In this document: piece by piece, positions 1 through 8,646 of the stretch
How the letters are laid out: each line of letters begins with the position of its first letter
How positions within the stretch are numbered: position 1 is the first letter of the stretch
Origin: Corallium rubrum
Taxonomy: Eukaryota > Cnidaria > Anthozoa > Scleralcyonacea > Coralliidae
Assembly: GCA_964035015.1 (NCBI GenBank)
Contig: OZ036000.1
Span: 5,555,709 to 5,619,708 of the forward strand
Direction: 5' to 3'
DNA length: 64,000 nt
The notes under the pieces: model-generated
Databases searched by the model: none
Told to the model about the DNA's origin: nothing
What the model saw: the letters and a program-made list of their open reading frames with translations, nothing else
Translations under genes and position numbers: made by a program

Positions 1-70
1 CTCCTCTTTCTCCTCCTCCTCCTCCTCCTCCTCTTTCTCCTCCTCTTTCTCCTCCTCCTCCTCCTCCTCT
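1..70. repeat. CTC/CTT-rich microsatellite
   Basis: Imperfect pyrimidine run of ctc and tctttc units at the window edge, ending just upstream of the first ORF. Confidence 0.95.
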
Positions 71-126
71 TAAAATGTGTGTTTTGGTAGCGTTTTCCTC
101 ATTTAGACACTGACTGTCAAATAGAG

Positions 127-444
127 ATGTTGATGAAAAAGCACAAACCGTTTCTTGAACTTTTATGTACAAGTGAACCTATTCAACAGCGAGCTCTGTT
201 GGAGACTGCAAACCCCGAGCAAATTAGATGCATTTGTGATTGTATGTTGAACTTTTGGTCAATGCAATATCAATTATCACCTGCTTTGCTTGAAGACGTT
301 AAGCCTTATAGCGACGACATATCAACTTTGGCTAGTCCCCGAAGTAGTTTTATGAGAAAAAAGGAGATACTGGTTCAAAAAGGTGCAGGATTTCTTGATG
401 TCTTACTTGGTCCTGTTTTAGACGGACTCGCAGAACTAATATAA
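127..444 (+). CDS. Small polinton/adintovirus-like virion core (pX-like) protein, candidate
   Basis: Intact 105-codon ORF with an ATG start. The N-terminal half is helical and polar; the C-terminus is a basic patch (MRKKEILVQKGAG) followed by a hydrophobic tail rich in L, V and G. This layout, a short protein with Lys-rich segment then GG/GA hydrophobic end, resembles the small pX-like core proteins of adintoviruses and polintons; this is a family impression, not an alignment. It lies 44 bp upstream of the next plus-strand ORF, and the pair looks like a compact two-gene unit ending in a shared polyadenylation signal. Without a homology search it could also be an unrelated small ORF. The element it belongs to would extend left of the window. 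Confidence 0.5.
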   Translation: MLMKKHKPFLELLCTSEPIQQRALLETANPEQIRCICDCMLNFWSMQYQLSPALLEDVKPYSDDISTLASPRSSFMRKKEILVQKGAGFLDVLLGPVLDGLAELI

Positions 445-488
445 AAGAACGATATTTTGTAAAGACCCTCATTCGAACCCTGAACACG

Positions 489-1163
489 ATGGGAGAAAGA
501 TTACATGATGATTTTCGTGTTAAAGAAATACTGTCACACTTTGACTACGGAGTCGATGAAGCGACAGCGTCTTCTTTGCTGAATAGTTTACTCGCGTCCT
601 ATGTCAACTTAACATGGAATCCCAAAGGAGAAATTGTGTATCAAGGAAGAACTATACCAAACACAAAAATAGCCGAATTGGTAGAATACTGCGTATCACC
701 TTACGTCTCAGGAATTCCCGAACCAGCTGGTCTAAATGTATTTGTAAAAGGACTCGCCGACATTAACATTGACAAAAACCTTATCGAAAATGTTCGAGTG
801 CTGACAATGTTGGCGCAGGCAGAAGAAGAAACAGAATCAGAGAGCGAAAACGAAGAAACGTCCTCCGAAGAAGATTCAGAACACGATAAAGATTACACCG
901 AAATAGAATCAGAAAATTCTATAATTGACGAACCTGTTGATTGCGAACGTTGTCAGAATCCTGTTAATTTTACACATGTAATTGAGTGTCCTACGTGTTT
1001 GTGGAAATATTTTAACAAATGTGTTATTCGAAATCTGATATGTAATGTTTGTGGTACAGAATTCAAGACTCATGATCCATGCCTTCGGATTATAAGATGT
1101 ACTGTATGCCCATATGCTAGTGTTACCGATAGATCACTAAATAATCAAGACTTTTTTGTGTAA
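489..1163 (+). CDS. Acidic zinc-ribbon protein next to pX-like ORF
   Basis: Intact 224-codon ORF. Residues 1-105 form a globular-looking domain; about 110-145 is a very acidic Glu/Ser linker; 150-210 carries Cys pairs of the CxxC type (CERC, CPTC, CNVC, CTVC), suggesting one or two zinc ribbons. A DNA- or protein-binding role is plausible but not shown. It follows the pX-like ORF by 44 bp on the same strand, and this neighbour arrangement with a domain of this kind fits polinton/adintovirus gene blocks. The stop TAA is followed 13 bp later by a polyadenylation signal. No frameshift or internal stop, so this fragment may be younger than the decayed element at 49-60 kb. Confidence 0.55.
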   Translation: MGERLHDDFRVKEILSHFDYGVDEATASSLLNSLLASYVNLTWNPKGEIVYQGRTIPNTKIAELVEYCVSPYVSGIPEPAGLNVFVKGLADINIDKNLIENVRVLTMLAQAEEETESESENEETSSEEDSEHDKDYTEIESENSIIDEPVDCERCQNPVNFTHVIECPTCLWKYFNKCVIRNLICNVCGTEFKTHDPCLRIIRCTVCPYASVTDRSLNNQDFFV

Positions 1164-1176
1164 AGATATATTTCTC

Positions 1177-1182
1177 AATAAA
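1177..1182 (+). terminator. Polyadenylation signal AATAAA
   Basis: Canonical AATAAA 13 bp past the TAA of the preceding ORF; probably serves both left-edge ORFs. Confidence 0.6.
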
Positions 1183-1332
1183 ATAGTTTAAATTCTGTAT
1201 TACATGTACGTGTGTTGTTAATGACTTTCTCGCCTAGACTTGCCTAATCCTCATAATTGTCCCTAATGAGTTTCTCTTTTGTCTCCTGCACGTGCACTGA
1301 GGATAAATATGCAAATATCACACTTAGTAACA

Positions 1333-1394
1333 GAAAGCGTAGCAACGCTTTCAAAGTAATAAAGAAAGCGTAGCAACGCTTTCAAAGTAATAAA
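1333..1394. repeat. 31-bp tandem duplication with internal hairpin
   Basis: Two exact copies of a 31-bp unit. Each unit contains the dyad gaaagcg/cgctttc with a 6-nt loop. Confidence 0.9.
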
Positions 1395-1820
1395 CCGCTT
1401 TGGGTTTATATTTTCACACTTAAAATCGTTCTTCTTACGGCTTCTCGAATTGATTCTTCATCCAAGGATTCGTATACTCTATACACTAGGGTTAGATAAG
1501 CGATAATTCGACCAAAACTGTTAACATTCATCTCTTCGTAAATAACACTCAGATTGCTTAACCAAAAACCCGCTAAATTCCTACAAAGGTTTAAGATAAA
1601 AAATATAAAGTGTCTCTATCCATTTCTGTTTCGTTCCTCTACAAACTTGGCCAAAGTAAACGATAACTCTCTAAAATTGTTAACACTTATTGCCACAAAA
1701 CGTGTATAAGACTAGGTTTGATCATTTAGGTTAATATAATATTCAAAGTCTCCATATTATTCAATTTATATAACTTCATGCGCACTAACTATATTCCAGT
1801 CTTGTCCAAACATGTCACAG

Positions 1821-1893
1821 GCGTGAGTCATGCGTGAGTCATGCGTGAGTCATGGTGCGTGAGTCATGCGTGAGTCACGGTGCGTGAGTCACG
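1821..1893. repeat. GCGTGAGTCA tandem repeat
   Basis: About six copies of gcgtgagtca, spaced 10-14 bp, with interspersed 'tg' slippage. The unit includes an AP-1-like tgagtca core, which may be chance. Confidence 0.85.
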
Positions 1894-1894
1894 C

Positions 1895-2602
1895 TGAATA
1901 TTAATGAGGCGGCATCCCTTTGATACACTGGATGGGGGGGGTCATCTACTCAGCTGTATTCCAGGACCCGGTGTCACGGTCCTATAGTTGTCAGCTTTTA
2001 GAGACTGCGCACGAGTAAAAAATACAAGCCTGGACACGAGGCTAGCGTGGTAATAACTAAGTTCAATAGTCCATGTCCTATAAGTAATAGTTCAAATACG
2101 AGACGGAGGACTTTACCGGGATTTCAAAGTCCGAGTGCTTTTTGAAAAGGCCAGCCAAAGGCGAGCCTTTTTAATGCACGAGGGCTACCTTGTAATCCCG
2201 GTAAAGTCCGACGTCGAGTATTTGAACTGACTTCTCAGACTCAACACTCCGAAGAAACCTCTGAAACGTAATATAATTTGCCTTATTTCAAAGTCCCAAG
2301 ACTTTGAAAACGTACTTTGCATTATTTCAAAGTACTAGTACTTTTCCTCCGATTTCAAAGCACTGGTTAAACATTAATTTCTTTTGTTTTTGGTTCATGA
2401 ATTATTAATGAGTTTGAGAAGTACCAATTCATGGATTAGGGTTTATGTTAGGTCAGGTCTATATATTTTTAGATTGGTGTACCATCTTGATCTTATGGAA
2501 GTTTAGCTCTTAATTCTTAATGAAGCATTTTGTATTGTTTCACCACCGCAATTAGACCACCGAACACGCAAAGTGAAAACGACCCATATGAAGTATCTGC
2601 AT

Positions 2603-2604
<2 letters not shown>
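1895..2604. other. Non-coding stretch, no gene seen
   Basis: Contains an imperfect inverted pair (a ggactttaccgggatttcaaagtcc segment near 2108 and a complementary segment near 2195-2215) and several 'tttcaaagt' motifs at 2285-2360. No ORF or exon could be supported. Confidence 0.5.

Positions 2605-2673
<69 letters not shown>
2605..2673. repeat. (TA)n microsatellite
   Basis: About 33 uninterrupted TA dinucleotides. Confidence 0.98.
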
Positions 2674-2677
<4 letters not shown>

Positions 2678-2948
2678 GATATTGGGCATTTCACTCGATT
2701 ACACAGCATGTTCTAAGGATATAGGGTGAAGGAAAATTCGAGTGTAGAATATATACATTTTAAGACCAAACCGGGAGCAGTTGCGAAAAATGCAACTACA
2801 CAGGCCCTCCGGCAGGAATTGAACCCACGACCTTGCGATTCTAGTGCAATGCTCTGACCACTGAGCCACGGAGGCCGTTGCCGAGAGCTTGATCGCGAGT
2901 TCTGTATATATAATAAGGTGGTAATGCCAGGAGAGAATTAGGTATATT
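2673..2948 (-). mobile_element. tRNA-derived SINE, copy 1
   Basis: The minus strand carries a tRNA-like head (2804-2875) with an A box-like TGGCTCAGTGG and B box GGTTCAATTCC, then a ~100 bp body shared by all three copies. It is tandemly duplicated with copy 2 including the flank. Confidence 0.8.
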
Positions 2949-3227
2949 ATAAATGATATTGGGCAATTCACTCGATTACACAGCATGTTCTAAGGATATA
3001 GGGTGAAGGAAAATTCGAGTGTAGAATATATACATTTTAAGACCAAACCGGGAGCAGTTGCGAAAAATGCAACTACACAGGCCCTCCGGCAGGAATTGAA
3101 CCCACGACCTTGCGATTCTAGTGCAATGCTCTGACCACTGAGCCACGGAGGCCGTTGCCGAGAGCTTGATCGCGAGTTCTGTATATATAATAAGGTGGTA
3201 ATGCCAGGAGAGAATTAGGTATATTAT
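2949..3227 (-). mobile_element. tRNA-derived SINE, copy 2 (tandem duplicate)
   Basis: Nearly identical to copy 1 at an offset of 277 bp, including the non-SINE flank ending in ggtatattat, so a segmental duplication explains the pair better than two insertions. Confidence 0.8.
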
Positions 3228-3271
3228 AGGTAATATACCTGGTAATGCCAGGAGAGAATTAGGTATATATT

Positions 3272-3512
3272 ATTTATAATATACCTAATTCTCTCCTGGC
3301 ATTACCACCTTATTATATATACAGAACTCGCGATCAAGCTCTCGGCAACGGCCTCCGTGGCTCAGTGGTCAGAGCATTGCACTAGAATCGCAAGGTCGTG
3401 GGTTCAATTCCTGCCGGAGGGCCTGTGTAGTTGCATTTTTCGCAACTGCTCCCGGTTTGGTCTTAAAATGTATATATTCTACACTCGAATTTTCCTTCAC
3501 CCTATATCCCTA
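3272..3512 (+). mobile_element. tRNA-derived SINE, copy 3 (inverted)
   Basis: Inverted relative to copies 1 and 2. The head at 3351-3422 folds as a tRNA cloverleaf: D stem GCTC/GAGC, T arm around GGTTCAATTCC (3401-3411), acceptor CCTCCG/CGGAGG. The loop would read anticodon AGA but lacks the long variable arm of tRNA-Ser and the first acceptor pair is mismatched, so a SINE head is more likely than a working tRNA gene. Confidence 0.8.
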
Positions 3513-3529
3513 TATATATATATATATAG

Positions 3530-3735
3530 ATATAAAGCATGAAGTATAGTTACCTTAAAGTCTTCGCTACCAGAGGTTTCACCCAAAATGGGATCATCAG
3601 GCGACTGAAAAATATGGGTTAGTGGGCTGCTTAAATGCGTTGGTTGGCGCGTGGGTGTGGGCGTCGAAACGTCCGGCGCATTCCTTTGGAGCGTGGGTGT
3701 GGGCGTCGAAACGTCCGGCGCATTCCTTTGATTGT
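3530..3735 (-). repeat. Penelope-like element terminal repeat (inverted copy)
   Basis: Near-identical inverted match to 5727-5910. Contains a 39-bp internal tandem duplication (gcgtgggtgtgggcgtcg twice). On the minus strand the core-like CTGATGA and GAAAC boxes surround a CCC/GGG stem, resembling a degenerate hammerhead, but stems I and III do not form. Confidence 0.75.
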
Positions 3736-3763
3736 TTAGGTTGTTGATCCGAAATCTGTTTTT

Positions 3764-4477
3764 GTGCCGACAGGTCGAAACTATTTCTGGATCACGGCAG
3801 AAGCAAATTTAATTTCCGTAAACTTTTTAGACGTTACTTTCGACCTAAGCAATGGAAAATACAAACCTTTTCGAAAGCCCAATGACGAACCAATGACGAT
3901 CCACTATAAACAAGCAATCAAACCACCCACCAAGCATTTTAAGACAGCTACCTACATCAATCAACAAGCGCATTTCCCTCCTCTCGTCTGACGAGCGGAC
4001 ATTCCATGAAACCGCACCAATTTACCAAAATGCACTAAGGCGCAGCAATTTCAACCATGAGCTAAACTACACACAAGAAGCACCACAACAAACACGCAGA
4101 AATAGACACCGCAATATCATCTGGTTTAACCCTCCATTTATCAAAAATGTCAAAACAAACATAGGACGCAACTTTCTTAGCCTTATTGACAAGCACTTTC
4201 CACCAGGACACAAGCTTCACAAACTTTTTAACAGAAACACAGTCAATATTAACTATAGTTGCATGAACAACGTCAAGTCTATTATCACGAAACATAATTC
4301 ACGCACAATCAGGAAAAACAAGCCACTAAGCATAGTTACAAGCAGTTGCAATTGCAGGATTAAGGACAATTGCCCCCTACGTTGGCAATGCATGACAAAC
4401 AACATAGTATAGAAGGCATCTATTTCCACAAGCAACACGAACGTCACCAAGCAATACATTGGCATGACAGCAAGTAC
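3764..4477 (+). pseudogene. Penelope-like retroelement RT C-terminus to GIY-YIG region, decayed
   Basis: The ORF to 3991 and the following translation in shifted frames give a continuous PLE-like product: a VNFLDVTFDL motif, then a basic linker, then Cys-containing and YIGMT sequence of the GIY-YIG endonuclease near 4440-4477. Several frameshifts separate the segments. The reading stops at 4485, where a hAT element is inserted, and resumes at 5605 without loss. In Penelope-like elements this protein couples reverse transcription to target nicking; here it is not functional. Confidence 0.75.
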
Positions 4478-5604
4478 ATTCAAAGTAGAGATGAGCCGAT
4501 TAATCGGAAACTAATCGGCAAAGCCGATTAATCGGCCAATTTAAAATAATCGGTAATCGGCCGATTATTTTGAATAATCGGCAAAATAATCGGTGTATGT
4601 CTCAAAGCTTTTCATGAACGATGCAAACGCGCACACACACCATAAGTCCGTAACTGCATAAGCCCAAACACAATAGTCCTTATTTCACAATGATTACAGA
4701 GCGTTTCACATAACTCTTGATGGAAGAGTTCCGCAGTCAGACGTTTGCCACAAAGTTTACGAACTCTGCAAATTCGTTACGTATAGCAGCCGATCAAATA
4801 GCGAGCATCAAAACAAAGTTGCAATGTTTGTCGCCAACTTCGGAAACAATGAACCGGAACTTCGGAACTCTAGTCTGTCAAAAGATTTGTGAAACGCTTT
4901 TAAAAGTTTAAATTTCAAAACCAACACGAGAAAATGGCAAAGGATCTTCACCGGTTGAGGTAGTCACGACAGAGAACAACTCAACCCAGGAAAAGAGCTG
5001 CAGCACTGAACCTCATCAAGACCTACGGACTTGCTTCGACGAGATTGTTGGGTCAAGCGACAGCACTTCCAACGCCAGTCACAAATTTGAAGAAGAGATC
5101 GACGCCTTTCTCACCCTTCCGCTACAGCCATTGCATGCCCTTATGTTTGGTGGCAAGCAAAGAAACTTATTTATCCCAACTTGTTTAAAGTTGTGCTGAA
5201 GTATCTGAGCCTCCCAATTCAAGTGTTTATTCAGGGTGTGCATGTAATAAACGAAACAGGCTAGCACCAAATAAGGATATTTTGTTTTTACATCACAATT
5301 TGCCAAATACTAATAGCGTAGCGCATACCGATTTATAAAACTGAAAGTCGGACAAACAAAACGAAATTGATTCTCAAAACAGGCAAAACTAATCATCACG
5401 AAACATTTCTGTTATATTTCACAAATCTTGTTGCAATTTAGCAATCCCTACAACATTGCAAAACTGCGCAGGGACTGGTAACCAACAACGTAGCACTAAT
5501 CGGCACATGCCGATTAATCGGCCGATTATTTGTATTAATCGGCCACCAAATAATCGGCTTCAGTAATCGGCAATTTTCGTAATCGGCTCATCTCTAATTC
5601 AAAG
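4478..5604. mobile_element. hAT-type DNA transposon with perfect 8-bp target duplication
   Basis: ATTCAAAG is present exactly at 4478-4485 and 5597-5604. Inside, the ends are inverted repeats starting TAGAGATGAGCCGATT and enriched for ccgattaatcgg subterminal repeats at both ends. Length 1111 bp. The interior holds a broken transposase remnant, so it is non-autonomous. It interrupts a Penelope-like ORF and therefore postdates it. Confidence 0.93.
5090..5320 (+). pseudogene. hAT transposase C-terminal dimerisation domain, decayed
   Basis: In one frame a WWQAKKLIYPNLFKV stretch (from 5149) leads to KYLSLP, matching the hAT C-terminal pattern WW...YP.L...KYL.IP. After a frame change, RNRLAPNKDILFLHHNLP follows, again typical of the very end of hAT transposases. 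The N-terminal BED finger and the catalytic residues are not readable. This agrees with the hAT classification from the 8-bp duplication. Confidence 0.75.
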
Positions 5605-5727
5605 AGCGATATCGTAACCATACTAAATCTTTCCAGAATAAAAAGTATTCAAACGAGATGGAACTTTCGAAATACATTTGGAATCAAAAAGAAAAAAATC
5701 AAAGTTTCGACATAACCTGGTCTATAC
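5605..5727 (+). pseudogene. Penelope-like GIY-YIG domain, continuation after hAT insertion
   Basis: Translation resumes with FKERYRNHTKSFQNKK and ELSKYIWNQKEKN, the conserved central and C-terminal part of the PLE GIY-YIG domain, joining smoothly to the part left of 4478 once one target duplication copy is ignored. Confidence 0.8.
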
Positions 5728-5910
5728 TAGGAATGCGCACCCACGCTCCAAAGGAATGCGCTGGACGTTTCGACGCCCACATCCACGCCCCAACCAACGC
5801 ATTTAAGCAGCCCACTAACCGATATTTTTCAGTCGCCTGATGATCCCGTTTAGGGTGAAACCTCTGGTAGCGAAGACTTTAAGGTAACTATACTTCATGC
5901 TTTATATTTT
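5727..5910 (+). repeat. Penelope-like element terminal repeat (plus copy)
   Basis: Inverted counterpart of 3530-3735. Carries CTGATGA ... GAAAC boxes at 5837-5866, a hammerhead-like relic. Confidence 0.75.
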
Positions 5911-5963
5911 GCTCTATCTATACGGTATTGAGCACTCTCTAACATTTCGTGAACCAAAACTCA

Positions 5964-5964
<1 letters not shown>

Positions 5965-6000
<36 letters not shown>
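5965..6000. repeat. (TA)n microsatellite
   Basis: Uninterrupted TA run bordering the hairpin element. Confidence 0.97.
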
Positions 6001-6003
<3 letters not shown>

Positions 6004-6072
6004 GTGCGGTTATAGAAACTAGCAGTTTCAAAATCATATGGATAGAGTGCTCAATGCGTAAGCAGAGCTATG

Positions 6073-6238
6073 TAATACAAAATGAAAACTTGAGTTACTT
6101 CATTGAAGATTTATTCACGACAAATTTGTTTCGTATGGCACTTGCCACACTCATCAGGTGAATGAGTGTGGCAAGTGCCATACGAAACAAATTTGTCGTG
6201 AATAAATCTTCAATGAAGTAACTCAAGTTTTCATTTTG

Positions 6239-6243
<5 letters not shown>
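6073..6243. repeat. 82-bp arm perfect hairpin
   Basis: Arms 6073-6154 and 6162-6243 are exact reverse complements around the 7-nt loop caggtga. It is flanked by TA repeats on both sides and contains the hammerhead ribozyme motif. Confidence 0.95.
6113..6163 (-). ncRNA. Hammerhead ribozyme motif with three helices
   Basis: Reading the minus strand: stem I ATTCAC (6163-6158), CTGATGAG (6157-6150), stem II TGTGGC/GCCATA with AAGT loop (6149-6134), CGAAAC (6133-6128), short self-complementary stem III then GTC (6127-6119), stem I closing GTGAAT (6118-6113). All invariant core positions are present, and cleavage is expected after the C at 6119. Hammerheads of this small-stem-III type are known from Penelope-like elements and other retroposons. 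The overlapping perfect palindrome could compete with folding. Confidence 0.85.

Positions 6244-6276
<33 letters not shown>
6242..6276. repeat. (TA)n microsatellite
   Basis: TA run to the right of the hairpin. Confidence 0.97.
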
Positions 6277-6278
<2 letters not shown>

Positions 6279-6900
6279 CTAGCATCAAACCTAATATATG
6301 TTTTCCACAACAAAGGTAATGAGTTACATTCTCTCGCACTTCAACTCACCTCTCTCGACTCTGTGTTGAAGCATTCGCTCTTCCCTAGATTTAGGCTGTT
6401 GTTAAATTGAGTCGGGTCAGTCGGCATCTATTAAACAAGGCAGTGGTTCTTATGTTAACGCAAATTTGTGATAAAACCGTTTATATTTATTGTTGAGCTT
6501 TCGACTTGTTGACTCAGGCCTTCATCAGAGCTCGAAATTTAAAGTGAAAACGGCTTTCGAAATTGGAATGCATCGAAGGTATAATAGCGCATGCAGCAAC
6601 GCACATATGTGCAATGTTATATAAAAGGGCAGTCCGGAGACGATTTGGGCTCGATTTCCCTTCGTATCTCAAGGCCCAGCCCTTTGAGACGGCTAAAAAT
6701 CGGGCCGGCCTTGGGATGACTAATTAATTTGGTAGCCCCAGTAATGTTGAGGAGGAAAAACGTTGCCATATTTTACCACTACATTTAAAATATGTCATCG
6801 AAAATGGTCTTGGTTCCAGTTTCTACAAGTCACTCATACAACGGTTTCTTTTATTTCCGGCACATTGTTTGGGATGGATGTTCTCGCGGGAAGAATGAGT
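6277..6900. other. Repeat-derived, no gene supported
   Basis: 6490-6545 holds gctttcgacttgttgactca and gccttcatcagagctcg, a PLE-terminus-like signature with a degenerate CTGATGA/CGAAA pair on the minus strand. A related signature recurs at 47480-47520. The rest is unassigned. Confidence 0.4.
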
Positions 6901-7137
6901 TTAATTAACCACTTGATTCATCTGTCGCCACTTGTGCCACATATGTAGGTGATAGCGCATGCTCAGTACTAGCCAGACAACGTAGAGCATGATGAGGAAG
7001 GTGCAGAGTGTGATGAGACCAGAGGCGATCACCCATTGACCAATTGAAATGTAGTAATACGAGCCTTCAACACAAAGCGCTGCACTCGCCATGGCCAGCG
7101 GAGTTAGAATGACGAGACAAAATCTATCACCGTACAT
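6901..7137 (-). CDS. Small two-helix membrane protein or exon, hypothetical
   Basis: A 78-codon ATG ORF with two clear hydrophobic segments (about residues 6-24 and 33-60) joined by a short polar turn and ending in a basic, Trp/His-rich tail. Codon choice looks even, but no family is recognised. It could be the first exon or a single-exon gene; no splice sites were needed. It may also be a chance ORF in a repeat. No nearby coding partner was found. Confidence 0.35.
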   Translation of the reverse strand: MYGDRFCLVILTPLAMASAALCVEGSYYYISIGQWVIASGLITLCTFLIMLYVVWLVLSMRYHLHMWHKWRQMNQVVN

Positions 7138-8017
7138 GTAACGACTTTGCGGTGTGCTCCGAAGACATCGCAGCCACTAGTAAGTAGAAATAGAAAAGTA
7201 TTCCAATAACATTAAAATAAGCACTGCATGCAATAACTTCTTGTCAACCAAGAGTGCAGTCAATACGAGAAAATATTCTCGGTTTTCATCTGACGTCACG
7301 GCTGCCATATTGGTGCACAATCCTTATCCTATGGGAATTTAAATCTATTCTTATTCAAATATTTCGTATTGTTTTACCACCCCAACGAGGCCACCGATCA
7401 CGTGAATGAAAACGATCCCGTGGGCTGAGATTTTCCGTAATTACCAGGCAGTCGAATAAGGCCATGTCCACACGTATGCGTTTTCATAGCGTTTTTATAT
7501 TGTTCTCGGTCCTCAGGGGAGCAGAAAACTCCCATATATACATATATAGGGGACATAGTCCCGTCATGTTGGTATTGGTTATGCACCTTCAATGTTAAGC
7601 CCCAGGGGGCAACCCACCCACCACCTTTAAACGTTCCCGTGAAAAGTTTAAATCCGTGGAGAAACTTGTAGGGGGGGGGGGGGTACAGTTGTTTTAAGTC
7701 CAAGTGAGTAGATAGTGATGTGTTATGTATATTGCAGGCATGCATATGCTATAAATTACAATACTAAGGGTCTATGTATACAAAATGCCTCCAACCTGTT
7801 TTTACATTTACGACTTGTTTATAAATAAATCTAAAGATATTCTGACATGTATCATTCTATGTTCTGGTTTGATTTCAACAAAATTATGTAATTTATGGCT
7901 TTCAGATTACTCTTAAATACTTGCCTGAAAATGCAGGAAATAGTGTTTCAGAGACACTAGAAATCCAAAATTTTCCAGGGGGCATGCCCCTGCCCCCCTA
8001 GCAGATCGAGGTTCTCA
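7138..8017. other. Non-coding, repeat-rich
   Basis: Contains a G run at 7671-7682 and, at 7950-8000, the 'ccagggggcatgcccc' type repeat that recurs near 9760, 24110 and 27590. No exon was supported. Confidence 0.5.
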
Positions 8018-8524
8018 AGTGGTTTTTCAGTGGTGTTTCACAAGTGGCCTAAGGACGCAAATTTGGCAGAAATTTGGCGAAAGCAAGTGGCAAAGAGTAG
8101 AAGCGATTATTTCAATCCTGCGCCTGGTGCTTCCGGAACATTTGTCTGCTCTAATCATTTTCCTCTTGGAAAACGAACTCCAAAAAATCCCGAAACAGAC
8201 TACCCATCTGTGTTCTTGACCTTATCTGAACATTTTCACTCCAACACTCCGAAAAAGTGCAAAACAAATCGGCTTCAAGAGCAAAGTTTGCGCAATCCAA
8301 AACGTTGCTTGGCCATCGATGTTGAAGGGACGTCTTGCGATGATTCAGACAATGATCAGATGAATGTGATCCTACTCTTACCATACCAATGCGATTCGAG
8401 CAGCTAACAAGAGAGTTTGAGGTGAAATTTTACACTGGCCTTCCTATTTAAGAGGCAATTTTTGGCCAACTTATGCAGGAATGGGTTGATCATTTGTTAA
8501 CCGCTCCCTTGGATGAAGGTGAGG
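8018..8524 (+). pseudogene. THAP-domain transposase-like gene remnant
   Basis: After a possible 3' splice site (ggtttttcag, 8021-8030) the translation reads FHKWPKDANLAEIWRKQV and FVCSNHFP, the central and C-terminal parts of a THAP zinc finger; the first CxxC of the finger would sit in an upstream exon that I cannot find. After an acidic linker, another frame continues with KFYTGLP and a QEWVDHLLTAPLDEG-like tail, the helical region that precedes the DDE part in many THAP-associated transposase proteins, but with a stop after LPI. No ATG fits. Interpreted as a broken exon of a THAP gene of transposon origin. Confidence 0.6.
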
Positions 8525-8646
8525 TACGTGTAATACGGGCAACATTTTTCTTCAACTAGCAACGCAACTTTGTTGCATTGCAAGTTGAAAAGCGTTGTTG
8601 CGCATATTATCACCTCAATAAAAATTCTAACAGAACTGAAAGTCAC

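Noticed and set aside
3351-3422. Functional tRNA genes at 3351, 2804, 3081 and 16515
   Set aside because: B boxes are good but acceptor or anticodon stems are mismatched and each head is followed by a shared SINE body or repeat; read as SINE heads.
5837-5870. Hammerhead ribozyme in the first Penelope terminal repeat
   Set aside because: CTGATGA and GAAAC boxes exist, but stem II has a mismatched closing pair and no usable stem I/III with a GTC follows; kept only as a relic.
6490-6545. Hammerhead at 6.5 kb (minus)
   Set aside because: CTGATGA and CGAAA are present but stem I does not pair.
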